From positions 1 through 64,000 of the forward strand of contig JADJRV010000020.1 of assembly GCA_016712045.1 (NCBI GenBank): 64,000 nt of DNA, in the 5' to 3' direction. Source of the DNA: Chloracidobacterium sp. (GTDB taxonomy: Bacteria > Acidobacteriota > Blastocatellia > Pyrinomonadales > Pyrinomonadaceae). Within the stretch, counting starts at the first letter, position 1, and the number at the start of each line of letters is the position of its first letter. Position numbers and translations under genes: made by a program. Shown piece by piece: positions 57,150-64,000 of the stretch. Below the pieces are notes generated by a model, which saw nothing but the letters and a program-made list of their open reading frames with translations, was not told where the DNA came from and did not search any database.

Positions 57150-58106
57150 TTACTTTTCCGCAAGCAGCGCCGCACCGGTCGCTGCAGCAAATTCTCCCAG
57201 CTCGCCCTCGACAATGCTCACCGCCTCAAATGATGGAGCGAACGATAGTTCGCGCGCCCGTTCGATGATAGCGTCAAGCACTAAGTTTTTAGCATCCATG
57301 ATCTCACCGCCGACGACTACCTTTTCCAGATTGAGTAGATTGATGACGCTCGCGACCGCCGTGCCGACGTAGACGCCCGTGCGTTCGAGCATCATCTGGG
57401 CAAAATCATCGTCTTCACGAGCCGCCATGATAATGTTGTCGAGCGTGATCGCCTCTTCGTCCAGCGAATTTAGCGATGACGTGCTGTCCTGGTGAAAACG
57501 TGCCTTGGTCCGCCGTACAATATTCTCAGTCGAAGCAACCTCTTCCAGGCGCATGCCTTCGGAATTAATGGGGACAAACCCAAATTCGCCCGCAAATCCT
57601 GACGCCCCGCGCCAGATCTCGCCGCCGAGAATAAATGCGCCGCCGACGCCTTCGCCCAGCGTTGCGTAAAAGAAATTATTGCTGCCGCGTGCGGCCCCCA
57701 GGATAAATTCGCCGTAAGCGGCAGAGTTGGCATCGTTTTCGATCGACGCGATCAGCCCCGTCGCACTGCTGATCTCTTTTATCAGGTCAAAGTTGGAGTG
57801 TTCGGGAATGTGTGCCGAAAATGCGACCCTGTGCGTCCCTTGATCGACAAGCCCCGGTACGGCAACACCAAGCCGGTCAAAATCACCAACATCTTTTTTG
57901 AGGCCGCCGATGAGCGATTTGACCTGTTGTGCGGTTTCCTCGGCGGGATCAAACGCTATGGAGCGCGTCGCGGCAAGCTGGCCGTCCTGATCGACGGCGA
58001 CCGCCCTCAGCTCATTTGTGCGGATCTCAACGCCGACCCTGATCATTCCGGTATTGCTCATATTAGAAAGGCTCGATTTTTCAGTATCTACCGCGATTTT
58101 AGACAC
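57150..58106 (-). CDS. ROK family protein without the zinc motif
   Basis: Sugar kinase-fold protein (318 aa, or 303 from the inner Met16). The ATP/sugar motifs are VGVEIRTNELRAVAVDQDG, GVAVPGLVD, ENDANSAAYGEF with the presumed catalytic Asp, and GEGVGGAFILGGEIWRGASG. The usual Cys-x-Cys-Gly-x2-Gly-Cys zinc site after GEFGFVP is absent (it reads INSEGMRLEEVAS), as in a minority of ROK proteins. No DNA-binding domain is present, so a kinase role (glucose or N-acetyl sugar) is more likely than a repressor. Intact. Confidence 0.85.
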   Translation of the reverse strand: MSKIAVDTEKSSLSNMSNTGMIRVGVEIRTNELRAVAVDQDGQLAATRSIAFDPAEETAQQVKSLIGGLKKDVGDFDRLGVAVPGLVDQGTHRVAFSAHIPEHSNFDLIKEISSATGLIASIENDANSAAYGEFILGAARGSNNFFYATLGEGVGGAFILGGEIWRGASGFAGEFGFVPINSEGMRLEEVASTENIVRRTKARFHQDSTSSLNSLDEEAITLDNIIMAAREDDDFAQMMLERTGVYVGTAVASVINLLNLEKVVVGGEIMDAKNLVLDAIIERARELSFAPSFEAVSIVEGELGEFAAATGAALLAEK

Positions 58107-58127
58107 TCACCTTGTCAGTGTCAAACA

Positions 58128-59315
58128 CTACGCTCGACCCGCCGCAAGCCGCGTCGCCCGTGCAATACGGCGACTAAGCCCGCCGCTTGTGCTTAGAACT
58201 GAGATCGTTGCATCAGCCAAAAATGGCATAGACGCGGCGTGCCGCAGCATACGGCAAACCCTCAGCCGTGCATCGAACGCAGACGAATATTGACGTCGGT
58301 ATTCAACCGCCAAACTCTCCAGATCGCGATCCGCCGCAAAGCTCTCGGCGATAGCGGTGGCAGCGATCCTCGCACTCTCCAGCGAAAGTAATATGCCGCT
58401 GCCGGTAAAAGGATCGATAAACGCCGCTGAGTCTCCAACGGTCAGTAACCCCTGTGCGGGAACAAGCTCACCGCGTCCGTATCGTTCTATCGGCACGGCC
58501 AGCCAATCACTCTCGACTGTGACATTCTGGAGAACTGCGGCCGCTCTTTTATTTGTACAAACGACCTCACGCATTACCCGTTCGGCATCACTTGTACACC
58601 GTTTCACATCCTCAGCATCAGCAATAAAGCAAAGATTAAAAAGGCCATTCTCGATGCGGTTACATCCGCCATAACCGCCGCGATAGGCAAATATTTCACA
58701 AACGCCCGGTGCGATCTCGGCTCCCACAAGGTGGGCTTTGAATGCAACATGCCCGGCTCGTTTATGCTGTCCGGCATCTTTTTCGAGACGGCGGGCGAGT
58801 GAACGGGTCCGGCCGGTCGCATCGATAATCAAATTTGCGGTGATGGGCGTTTCAAGGCCCTCCTTGTCCTTTAGACGAACACCGATAACGCGGTCATCGT
58901 CAAATATCAGCCCGGCAGCGGTTGTCTCTTCGCGGACGGCGACGCCTACTTCCGATGCCCGTTTGAGCAAAACATCATCCATCTCGGCTCGGCTGAGCCC
59001 TAACGCGTGTGACCCGACCTGGCCGAACCACTCACTTTTGACCGCCACACCTTTTCCGTTACGGGAATAAAATATCGTCTCGGCGATTTCGACGCCGCCC
59101 GCAAGTTTTATATCACAGGACACTCCAAGCTCGGCAAAATGCTCGAGACATTCGGGCGAGATAAATTCTCCGCAAAGTTTCTGACGCGGAAACCGTGCCT
59201 TTTCAACCAGCATCACGTCGAGTCCCGCTCCAGCCAGCCGGATAGCGGTTGCCGACCCTGCCGGGCCTCCGCCAACGACAACAACGTCATAATCTGTTTT
59301 TGCACTTGGTGTCAT
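58128..59315 (-). CDS. Geranylgeranyl-reductase-family FAD oxidoreductase
   Basis: 395-residue flavoprotein of the GGR/digeranylgeranylglycerophospholipid reductase type. FAD motif DVVVVGGGPAGSATAIRLAG at the N-terminus, RQKLCGEFISPECLEHF, then ATGRTRSLARRLEKD and the second FAD motif LLTVGDSAAFIDPFTGSGI. Likely reduces double bonds of an isoprenoid or polyketide, or acts as a halogenase-like monooxygenase. The neighbouring methyltransferase and ketoacyl synthase suggest one small biosynthetic cassette. Its start overlaps the methyltransferase stop by 4 bases. Confidence 0.87.
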   Translation of the reverse strand: MTPSAKTDYDVVVVGGGPAGSATAIRLAGAGLDVMLVEKARFPRQKLCGEFISPECLEHFAELGVSCDIKLAGGVEIAETIFYSRNGKGVAVKSEWFGQVGSHALGLSRAEMDDVLLKRASEVGVAVREETTAAGLIFDDDRVIGVRLKDKEGLETPITANLIIDATGRTRSLARRLEKDAGQHKRAGHVAFKAHLVGAEIAPGVCEIFAYRGGYGGCNRIENGLFNLCFIADAEDVKRCTSDAERVMREVVCTNKRAAAVLQNVTVESDWLAVPIERYGRGELVPAQGLLTVGDSAAFIDPFTGSGILLSLESARIAATAIAESFAADRDLESLAVEYRRQYSSAFDARLRVCRMLRHAASMPFLADATISVLSTSGGLSRRIARATRLAAGRA

Positions 59316-60001
59316 GAGATTTTCCGTCCTGACAATATCAGCCGATTAACCATCGAACGATTGACCCTCACGTCGGCCAAACCCGCGGAATTTGCGATCT
59401 CGACCATTTCCTCCGGCCTGAAGCTGCGCAGTATCGAAAGTGCTCCGTCTTCAAGCGTGAATCGCTGTAAGAAAACTCTGCCGAAAGCTTTGTAAAGATA
59501 ATACGCGGTCGGGTGGCGGTTTAGATCGATGGCGTAAATTCGCTTTCGAGCTACGCGGCTCATCTCTTTTAGCAAGCTTGCCGCGTCCTCATCGCCTAGA
59601 TGATGCAGAAAAAGCGAGCAGAACACATAGTCAAAACTGTCATCGGCAAACGGCAGTCGCAGAGCATCGCACTGGATCGCAGCAAGTGTGTCGCTCTTGA
59701 TCGTGCGAGTCGCTTCGGAGTTTAGCTCTGCCCCGACAAAAAGGGTCTTGCGGCCCGCTGTCCATTTCGCCAGTTCCCGCAGCAATTCACCAGAACCGGC
59801 GCCGACATCTAGAACCGATACGGACACATCACCGGCGGCCTCAATATAGCGAAAAAGCGTCCGTCGCAGAGCCCGCAGCTCGCCAAATATACGGTGTATG
59901 AACCACATCTCCCGCTGCCAGCGGCGATACTCGGCGGGCGTGTATTCGCCCGTATCGAGTCGCTCAAGCTTGTGGCTGCGTGTGGCAAATCGCTCGAACA
60001 T
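59312..60001 (-). CDS. Class I SAM methyltransferase
   Basis: 230-residue methyltransferase. I chose ATG 60001 (MFERFATRSHKLERLDTG) just after the ketoacyl synthase stop. SAM motif I is VSVLDVGAGSGELLREL, followed by DALRLPFADDSFDYVFCSLF. The C-terminal region (FRPEEMVEIANSAGL) is typical of small-molecule methyltransferases such as UbiE/phenol type. Coupled between the KAS and GGR genes, so probably acts on their shared product. Confidence 0.85.
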   Translation of the reverse strand: MFERFATRSHKLERLDTGEYTPAEYRRWQREMWFIHRIFGELRALRRTLFRYIEAAGDVSVSVLDVGAGSGELLRELAKWTAGRKTLFVGAELNSEATRTIKSDTLAAIQCDALRLPFADDSFDYVFCSLFLHHLGDEDAASLLKEMSRVARKRIYAIDLNRHPTAYYLYKAFGRVFLQRFTLEDGALSILRSFRPEEMVEIANSAGLADVRVNRSMVNRLILSGRKIS

Positions 60002-60005
60002 ACAG

Positions 60006-61274
60006 TTACGCGTATTTCTGTAAAACGATCGCGCTGTTCTTTGAGCCAAACCCGATGCAGTTGCACAAAGCCGTGTTCACCTCGTCCTTTCTCGCGACAT
60101 TTGGCACGTAATCGAGGTCGCATTCCGGGTCGGGCCTGTCAAGGTTTATTGTCGGCGGAATAACGCCGGTCGTCATCGCACACAGAGCCGCGGCGATACC
60201 GGCGGCACCGCTTGCCCCTTGCGGATGGCCGAGCTGTGATTTGGTCGCGGACATCGGGATGTTGTAAGCGTGGTCGCCTAACGCGATCTTGACGGCTGTG
60301 GTCTCGATGCGGTCATTCAATACAGTCGAAGTTCCGTGGAGATTAACGTAATCGATGTCGGCTGCAGCTATGCCGGCATCTTCAAGAGCGATGGACATGG
60401 CTCTTGCCGGCTCGATACCGGAATCGTCAAGCCTCACACGATGGTATGCATCACAAGTCGAACCGTAGCCGCTGATCTCAGCGTAGATCTTTGCTCCGCG
60501 TTCCAACGCGCTGTCGAGACTCTCAAGGACAAAAATATACGAGCCCTCGGCGACGACGATGCCTGAGCGGTCCTTATCAAACGGACGCGATGCCCGATGC
60601 GGCTCGTCGTTCCAGTCGTTTGTGAGAACCGTCATCAAATTAAATCCCGCGAGTATACCCGGTGCCAGCGGAGCATCGACACCCCCCGCGATCATAACGT
60701 CCTGACGGCCAAGAGCTATATGCTGCGCCGCATAAAAGATCGCGTCAGTCGAGCTCGTACAGCCGGTCGAAACGACATGCGACAGCCCTCGCAACCCCAA
60801 CGCCATCGATATTTCCGAAGAAAGCCCACCATGAGTCGAGGCGGGAATGATGTAGACGCTGGCGTGTGTTTTGGGGCCGACGTACCAGTATTCGTAATGT
60901 TTTTCGGCAAATGCGAGTCCGCCGCCGCCCGTACCGATCTCGACACCGATCGTCCGGCGCTTTTCAATGGGCATGTCGGTGGTATCGACCCCCGCGTCGG
61001 CTATCGCCTCGCGGGCGGCTGCGAGCGCAAGCGGCACGGTTCGTGGAACGTGCTTGCGATCTTTGATATTTAGCTCAGCCTGCCAGTCAAAATCTTGTAC
61101 CTCACCCGCGATCTTGACGGCTGAACTGTCAGTGTCGAACGACTCGATCCGCCGCACGCCGCTTGCCCCGGTCGCAAGTCCCTTCCAAAACGCTTCGCGT
61201 CCTGTGCCGATCGGCGTGACGCAACCGAGTCCTGTTATAACGACACGGCGTGGCCTTACAAAATTTCTCAGCAT
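60006..61274 (-). CDS. Beta-ketoacyl synthase (FabF-like)
   Basis: Condensing enzyme (422 aa). ATG 61274 is preferred because AGGGGA lies upstream. The catalytic triad is Cys172 in VSTGCTSSTDAIFYAA, His in VNLHGTSTVLND and His in KSQLGHPQGASGAAG. Overall sequence is FabF/KAS-II-like but diverged (for example YIIPASTHGGLSSE), as in ketosynthases of specialised lipid or polyene pathways. No acyl carrier protein gene is seen nearby. First gene of the KAS-methyltransferase-GGR set. Confidence 0.9.
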   Translation of the reverse strand: MLRNFVRPRRVVITGLGCVTPIGTGREAFWKGLATGASGVRRIESFDTDSSAVKIAGEVQDFDWQAELNIKDRKHVPRTVPLALAAAREAIADAGVDTTDMPIEKRRTIGVEIGTGGGGLAFAEKHYEYWYVGPKTHASVYIIPASTHGGLSSEISMALGLRGLSHVVSTGCTSSTDAIFYAAQHIALGRQDVMIAGGVDAPLAPGILAGFNLMTVLTNDWNDEPHRASRPFDKDRSGIVVAEGSYIFVLESLDSALERGAKIYAEISGYGSTCDAYHRVRLDDSGIEPARAMSIALEDAGIAAADIDYVNLHGTSTVLNDRIETTAVKIALGDHAYNIPMSATKSQLGHPQGASGAAGIAAALCAMTTGVIPPTINLDRPDPECDLDYVPNVARKDEVNTALCNCIGFGSKNSAIVLQKYA

Positions 61275-61406
61275 TTTGATATTCCCCTTGTTAGCCTGTG
61301 TTTTGAGCATAACATCGAAACCTCGTTAATTGACTGTATCCGCCATGAAAGTTACTCTTTTGTGTGCAGTCCGCCAGTCGGCCCGGCATTATTTCGCCTC
61401 TGTAAT

Positions 61407-62168
61407 ATGGATCATCAACTTTACGATCTGATAGCTCAGTATGGTATTTACGCAGTTTTTGCGTTGTGCACGGTCGAAGGCGATATTACCCTGCTAATCT
61501 CAGGCACAATGGCTCACGGAGGGTTGTTTGGAAACTGGGGGTTTTTCAAACTCTTGATCGCAGGTACATTGGGCGGGATCGTTGGTGATTGTGCCGGTTA
61601 CGGCATCGGCCGAATATTTCACCAAAACGCTAAGGACTATCGCTTTTACCAGGTTGCTCAACCGCGAGTCGAGAAGATAATTGAGAAATTTGGCGGGTCC
61701 GCCATGATCATCTCAAAATATATTTACGGCATCCGCGTCGCGATGTGTGTGTTTTACGGCGTCGGGAAAATGCCCTTTTTGAGGTTTCTCTGGCTCAGCT
61801 CGATAAGCTGCTTTTTGTGGGTGCTGTTTCTTTCGGGTATCGGATATTTCTTTAGCGGTGCGATCACTTCGATGATCGGCGACTTTAAACAGGTCGGGTT
61901 TGTGCTGTTCTTTGTCGTAATGATCGGCATTATCGTTTTTTACGTGATAGAACGATACTGGCTGTCCGAACGCGTCGAAGCCGCCAACCCCGAAACGATC
62001 CATAAGATCGAAGAAAAACTACAGGCCGTAGAAGACATCGGAAAGATAACCCTCCACGACCTCGGCGAACGTCTCCATCTTACCCGCGAACCGAATCGAG
62101 GGGAAGTGGAGGAGAAGGGGAATAAAGGAGTGGAGGAGAAAGAACAGCCACCGCCCACTGACTACTGA
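61407..62168 (+). CDS. DedA family membrane protein
   Basis: Integral membrane protein of the DedA/SNARE-associated family (about 253 aa from ATG 61407), involved in membrane homeostasis, possibly lipid scrambling. Motifs: YAVFALCTVEGDITLLISGT (Glu of the family motif), GTLGGIVGDCAGYGIGR, and the Gly/Arg motif SKYIYGIRVAMCVFYGVGKM. A charged C-terminal tail follows the last helix, and its final residues (PPPTDY) are encoded by the actgact tandem repeat. Intact. Confidence 0.87.
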   Translation: MDHQLYDLIAQYGIYAVFALCTVEGDITLLISGTMAHGGLFGNWGFFKLLIAGTLGGIVGDCAGYGIGRIFHQNAKDYRFYQVAQPRVEKIIEKFGGSAMIISKYIYGIRVAMCVFYGVGKMPFLRFLWLSSISCFLWVLFLSGIGYFFSGAITSMIGDFKQVGFVLFFVVMIGIIVFYVIERYWLSERVEAANPETIHKIEEKLQAVEDIGKITLHDLGERLHLTREPNRGEVEEKGNKGVEEKEQPPPTDY

Positions 62169-62190
62169 CTACTGACTACTGACAACCGAA
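62148..62190. repeat. actgact tandem repeat
   Basis: Four to five copies of a 7-base word near actgact/actgaca, starting inside the DedA stop region and ending one base before the GHMP kinase ATG. Confidence 0.7.
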
Positions 62191-62191
62191 C

Positions 62192-63202
62192 ATGATAATC
62201 GAATCATCCGCCCCGACACGCGTCGATCTGGCCGGCGGCACAATTGATATTCCGCCTTTGTTCCTTTTTCACGAAGGGGCCGCGACCGTTAACTTTGCAG
62301 TTTCGATGCTGGCACACTGCCGAATTGAGACACGTGACGACGACCGCATTATTCTCGAATCGATCGACCAGAAACAGCGTTTCGAAACAACCGTCGCTGA
62401 GATCGCGAGCCTGAAGGACGAGCCGCGTCTCGAATTGCTGTCAAAGCTCGTATATTTCTTCAAACCGAATCAAGGCTTTCACATGACGACCGAATCCGAA
62501 GCTCCCGCAGGTGCCGGACTTGCAGGTTCGTCAACGCTCAATATTGCCTGCATCGGGGCATTGAACAAACTCGTCGGCGACCGCTACACGCCCGACCGAT
62601 TTATCCCGATCGCGGCGGCCGTTGAATGCCAGGTCATCAAAGTCCCGACCGGTTATCAGGATTATTATTCGGCGCAGTACGGCGGCGTTGCCTGTATCCA
62701 TTTCAGCCCGGCGGGCATGGAACGCGAGGCTCTCGACATCGACGTCGCCACGCTCGAACGCCGCATCGCCGTCTGTTACACCGGCGAGCCGCGCAACTCC
62801 GGCACGAACAACTGGGAGCTAACAAAACGTCACATCGACGGCGACAAAGAGCTTTTCGATCTGTTTGACGGCATCCGCGACACGTCGCTCAATATGCGTA
62901 CCGCTCTCCTCGCAAATGATTGGAACGCCGTCGGCGAGATCCTTGTAAAAGCCCAACCTCAGCGAAAACAGCTCTCGCCAAATATCACCACTCCGCAAAT
63001 GGACCACCTCATCGACACAGCAATTGCTAACGGCGCCATCGCCGCCAAAGTCTGCGGTGCCGGCGGCGGCGGATGCATCGCGTTTTATTGCGAAGACGGA
63101 CGCCGCAGCGAGGTCGAAGCCGCCGTTGCTGCTCAGGACGGTGCTCAGATCCTGGATTGGAAGCTAAATACCGACGGTCTGACGATTATCCTCACCGCAT
63201 AA
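62192..63202 (+). CDS. GHMP family kinase
   Basis: Small-molecule kinase (336 aa) of the galactokinase/homoserine kinase/mevalonate kinase superfamily. Motif 1 SAPTRVDLAGGTIDIPP, phosphate-binding loop APAGAGLAGSSTLNIAC, and motif 3 AKVCGAGGGGCIAFYCED are complete. The sequence style resembles D-glycero-D-manno-heptose 7-phosphate kinase (HddA) and L-fucose kinase-like proteins, so a sugar 1-kinase is likely. The substrate cannot be fixed without comparison. Intact; repeat array directly upstream. Confidence 0.87.
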   Translation: MIIESSAPTRVDLAGGTIDIPPLFLFHEGAATVNFAVSMLAHCRIETRDDDRIILESIDQKQRFETTVAEIASLKDEPRLELLSKLVYFFKPNQGFHMTTESEAPAGAGLAGSSTLNIACIGALNKLVGDRYTPDRFIPIAAAVECQVIKVPTGYQDYYSAQYGGVACIHFSPAGMEREALDIDVATLERRIAVCYTGEPRNSGTNNWELTKRHIDGDKELFDLFDGIRDTSLNMRTALLANDWNAVGEILVKAQPQRKQLSPNITTPQMDHLIDTAIANGAIAAKVCGAGGGGCIAFYCEDGRRSEVEAAVAAQDGAQILDWKLNTDGLTIILTA

Positions 63203-63216
63203 ACAACTTATTTGTC

Positions 63217-63240
63217 ACGAAAAACGCCTCCATGGTGTTT
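63217..63240 (+). terminator. Terminator candidate after GHMP kinase
   Basis: Hairpin aaaacgcc / ggtgtttt with loop tccat; a second hairpin (ttggtta ... taaccaa) follows at 63240-63270, just before the DUF4097 gene. Confidence 0.5.
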
Positions 63241-63294
63241 TGGTTATAGAAAAGACATTTTCTTAACCAAAATATTCTGGAGGCTTTCTATATC

Positions 63295-64000
63295 ATGAAA
63301 ACTAAATTCCGCGATCTACCGCATTTTACCGTCGCTTTATTGACGCTCATCCTCGGCATCGGTGCAGTTTCCGCATTCGGCAACACTGCCAAAGGCTTTT
63401 GTGACAACGACAACTGGTCAAACGGCGACAACGTCACGTTCAAAGAACTTCGCGAAATGACCGCTCCTGCGGGCGGCACGATCACTGTTGACGGCCGGCA
63501 GAATGGCGGCATCAGCGTGCGCGGCGAAAATCGCTCGGACGTGCTTATTCGTGCTTGTGTTCAGACGTGGGGCAAAAGCGATGATGCCGCTAAGAGCATC
63601 GCGGGCGATATTAAGATCAACACGTCAGGCACGATCCAAGCCGAGAACTCATCCGGTGACAAAGGCTGGTCGGTGTCGTACGAGATCAGCGTGCCGCGTG
63701 CGTCAAATGTTGATCTGACGGCTCATAACGGCGGTCTGTCGGTAAAAGGCGTTGACGGGTCGATCAACTTTGAGACGCAGAACGGAGGGGTCAATCTCGA
63801 CGGCGTCGCCGGAACGGTCAAAGGCCGCACGACCAACGGCGGCATTAACGTGCGTCTTGTGGGATCGTCGTGGAAAGGAACGGGCCTAGATGTCCAGACA
63901 ACGAACGGCGGTGTTAATATCAGCGTCCCCGAAAACTTTGCCGCCCGTATCGATGCCGGCACGACAAACGGCGGATTCACGAGCAACATTGTCGGCCTTC
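63295..64000 (+). CDS. DUF4097-like secreted beta-helix protein (3' end outside window)
   Basis: Starts at ATG 63295 with TGGAGG upstream. A signal peptide (FTVALLTLILGIGAVSAFG) is followed by repeats of NGGIxVxG/NGGVNLDG form (TVDGRQNGGISVRGENRSD; AHNGGLSVKGVDG; QTTNGGVNISVPE; GTTNGGFTSNIVG), about 20 residues apart, as in DUF4097 right-handed beta-helices. Open at the window end, so length is unknown. Likely envelope-associated; function not known. Confidence 0.85.
   Translation, partial: MKTKFRDLPHFTVALLTLILGIGAVSAFGNTAKGFCDNDNWSNGDNVTFKELREMTAPAGGTITVDGRQNGGISVRGENRSDVLIRACVQTWGKSDDAAKSIAGDIKINTSGTIQAENSSGDKGWSVSYEISVPRASNVDLTAHNGGLSVKGVDGSINFETQNGGVNLDGVAGTVKGRTTNGGINVRLVGSSWKGTGLDVQTTNGGVNISVPENFAARIDAGTTNGGFTSNIVGL

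Overview
The window looks like chromosome from an acidobacterium, most likely class Blastocatellia (subdivision 4, Pyrinomonas-like). Three things point there: two tandem secreted VWFA proteins of the acidobacterial type (12011-14517); an alternative complex III (ActABCDEF) operon running straight into a caa3-type cytochrome c oxidase (43289-56885); and intergenic spacers filled with short tandem and palindromic repeats. No phage, IS element, CRISPR array, rRNA or tRNA gene was found.

Layout. 0-3.2 kb: a broken orphan DNA methyltransferase, small hypothetical proteins and an SRAP (YedK/HMCES-type) protein. 3.4-6.1 kb: an ECF sigma factor operon with a glycine-zipper peptide, a double zinc-finger anti-sigma-like protein and two membrane proteins. 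6.3-9.5 kb: M23 and S46 peptidases. 9.5-36.6 kb: housekeeping and envelope genes (mtgA, glgC, sua5, uvrC, tdk, gpmI-like, eno, corC-like, NifU-like, GH15 glucoamylase). Most of these are broken by one-base frame changes, often in homopolymers, and a degenerate G/T tract follows uvrC. 36.7-43.1 kb: intact pyruvate kinase, VIT1-like transporter, radical SAM protein and a Lol-like lipoprotein module. 43.3-56.9 kb: the quinol-to-oxygen respiratory operon on the minus strand. 57.1-61.3 kb: ROK protein, FAD reductase, methyltransferase and ketoacyl synthase. 61.4-64 kb: DedA protein, GHMP kinase and the start of a DUF4097 protein.

How genes work together. ActA-F oxidises membrane quinol, and electrons should pass through cytochrome c domains (ActA, ActE, the CoxB tail) to CoxABCD; the SCO protein serves copper-site assembly. 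The eno, HEAT-like, GNAT, gpmI-like and GT9 genes lie in one minus-strand run with start/stop overlaps or short gaps. The LolA-like, 58-residue peptide, ABC ATPase and lipoprotein genes look like an outer-membrane lipoprotein trafficking set lacking a visible permease.

Main caveats and highlight. The frame breaks in 0-1.1 kb and 9.5-36.6 kb look like sequencing or assembly error, because one-base corrections restore highly conserved protein sequence; I therefore describe those loci as single genes. The most interesting biological signal is the gpmI-like gene. Its fold-defining sequence is conserved, but the catalytic serine and four metal-ligand positions are replaced by substitutions that indel errors cannot explain.
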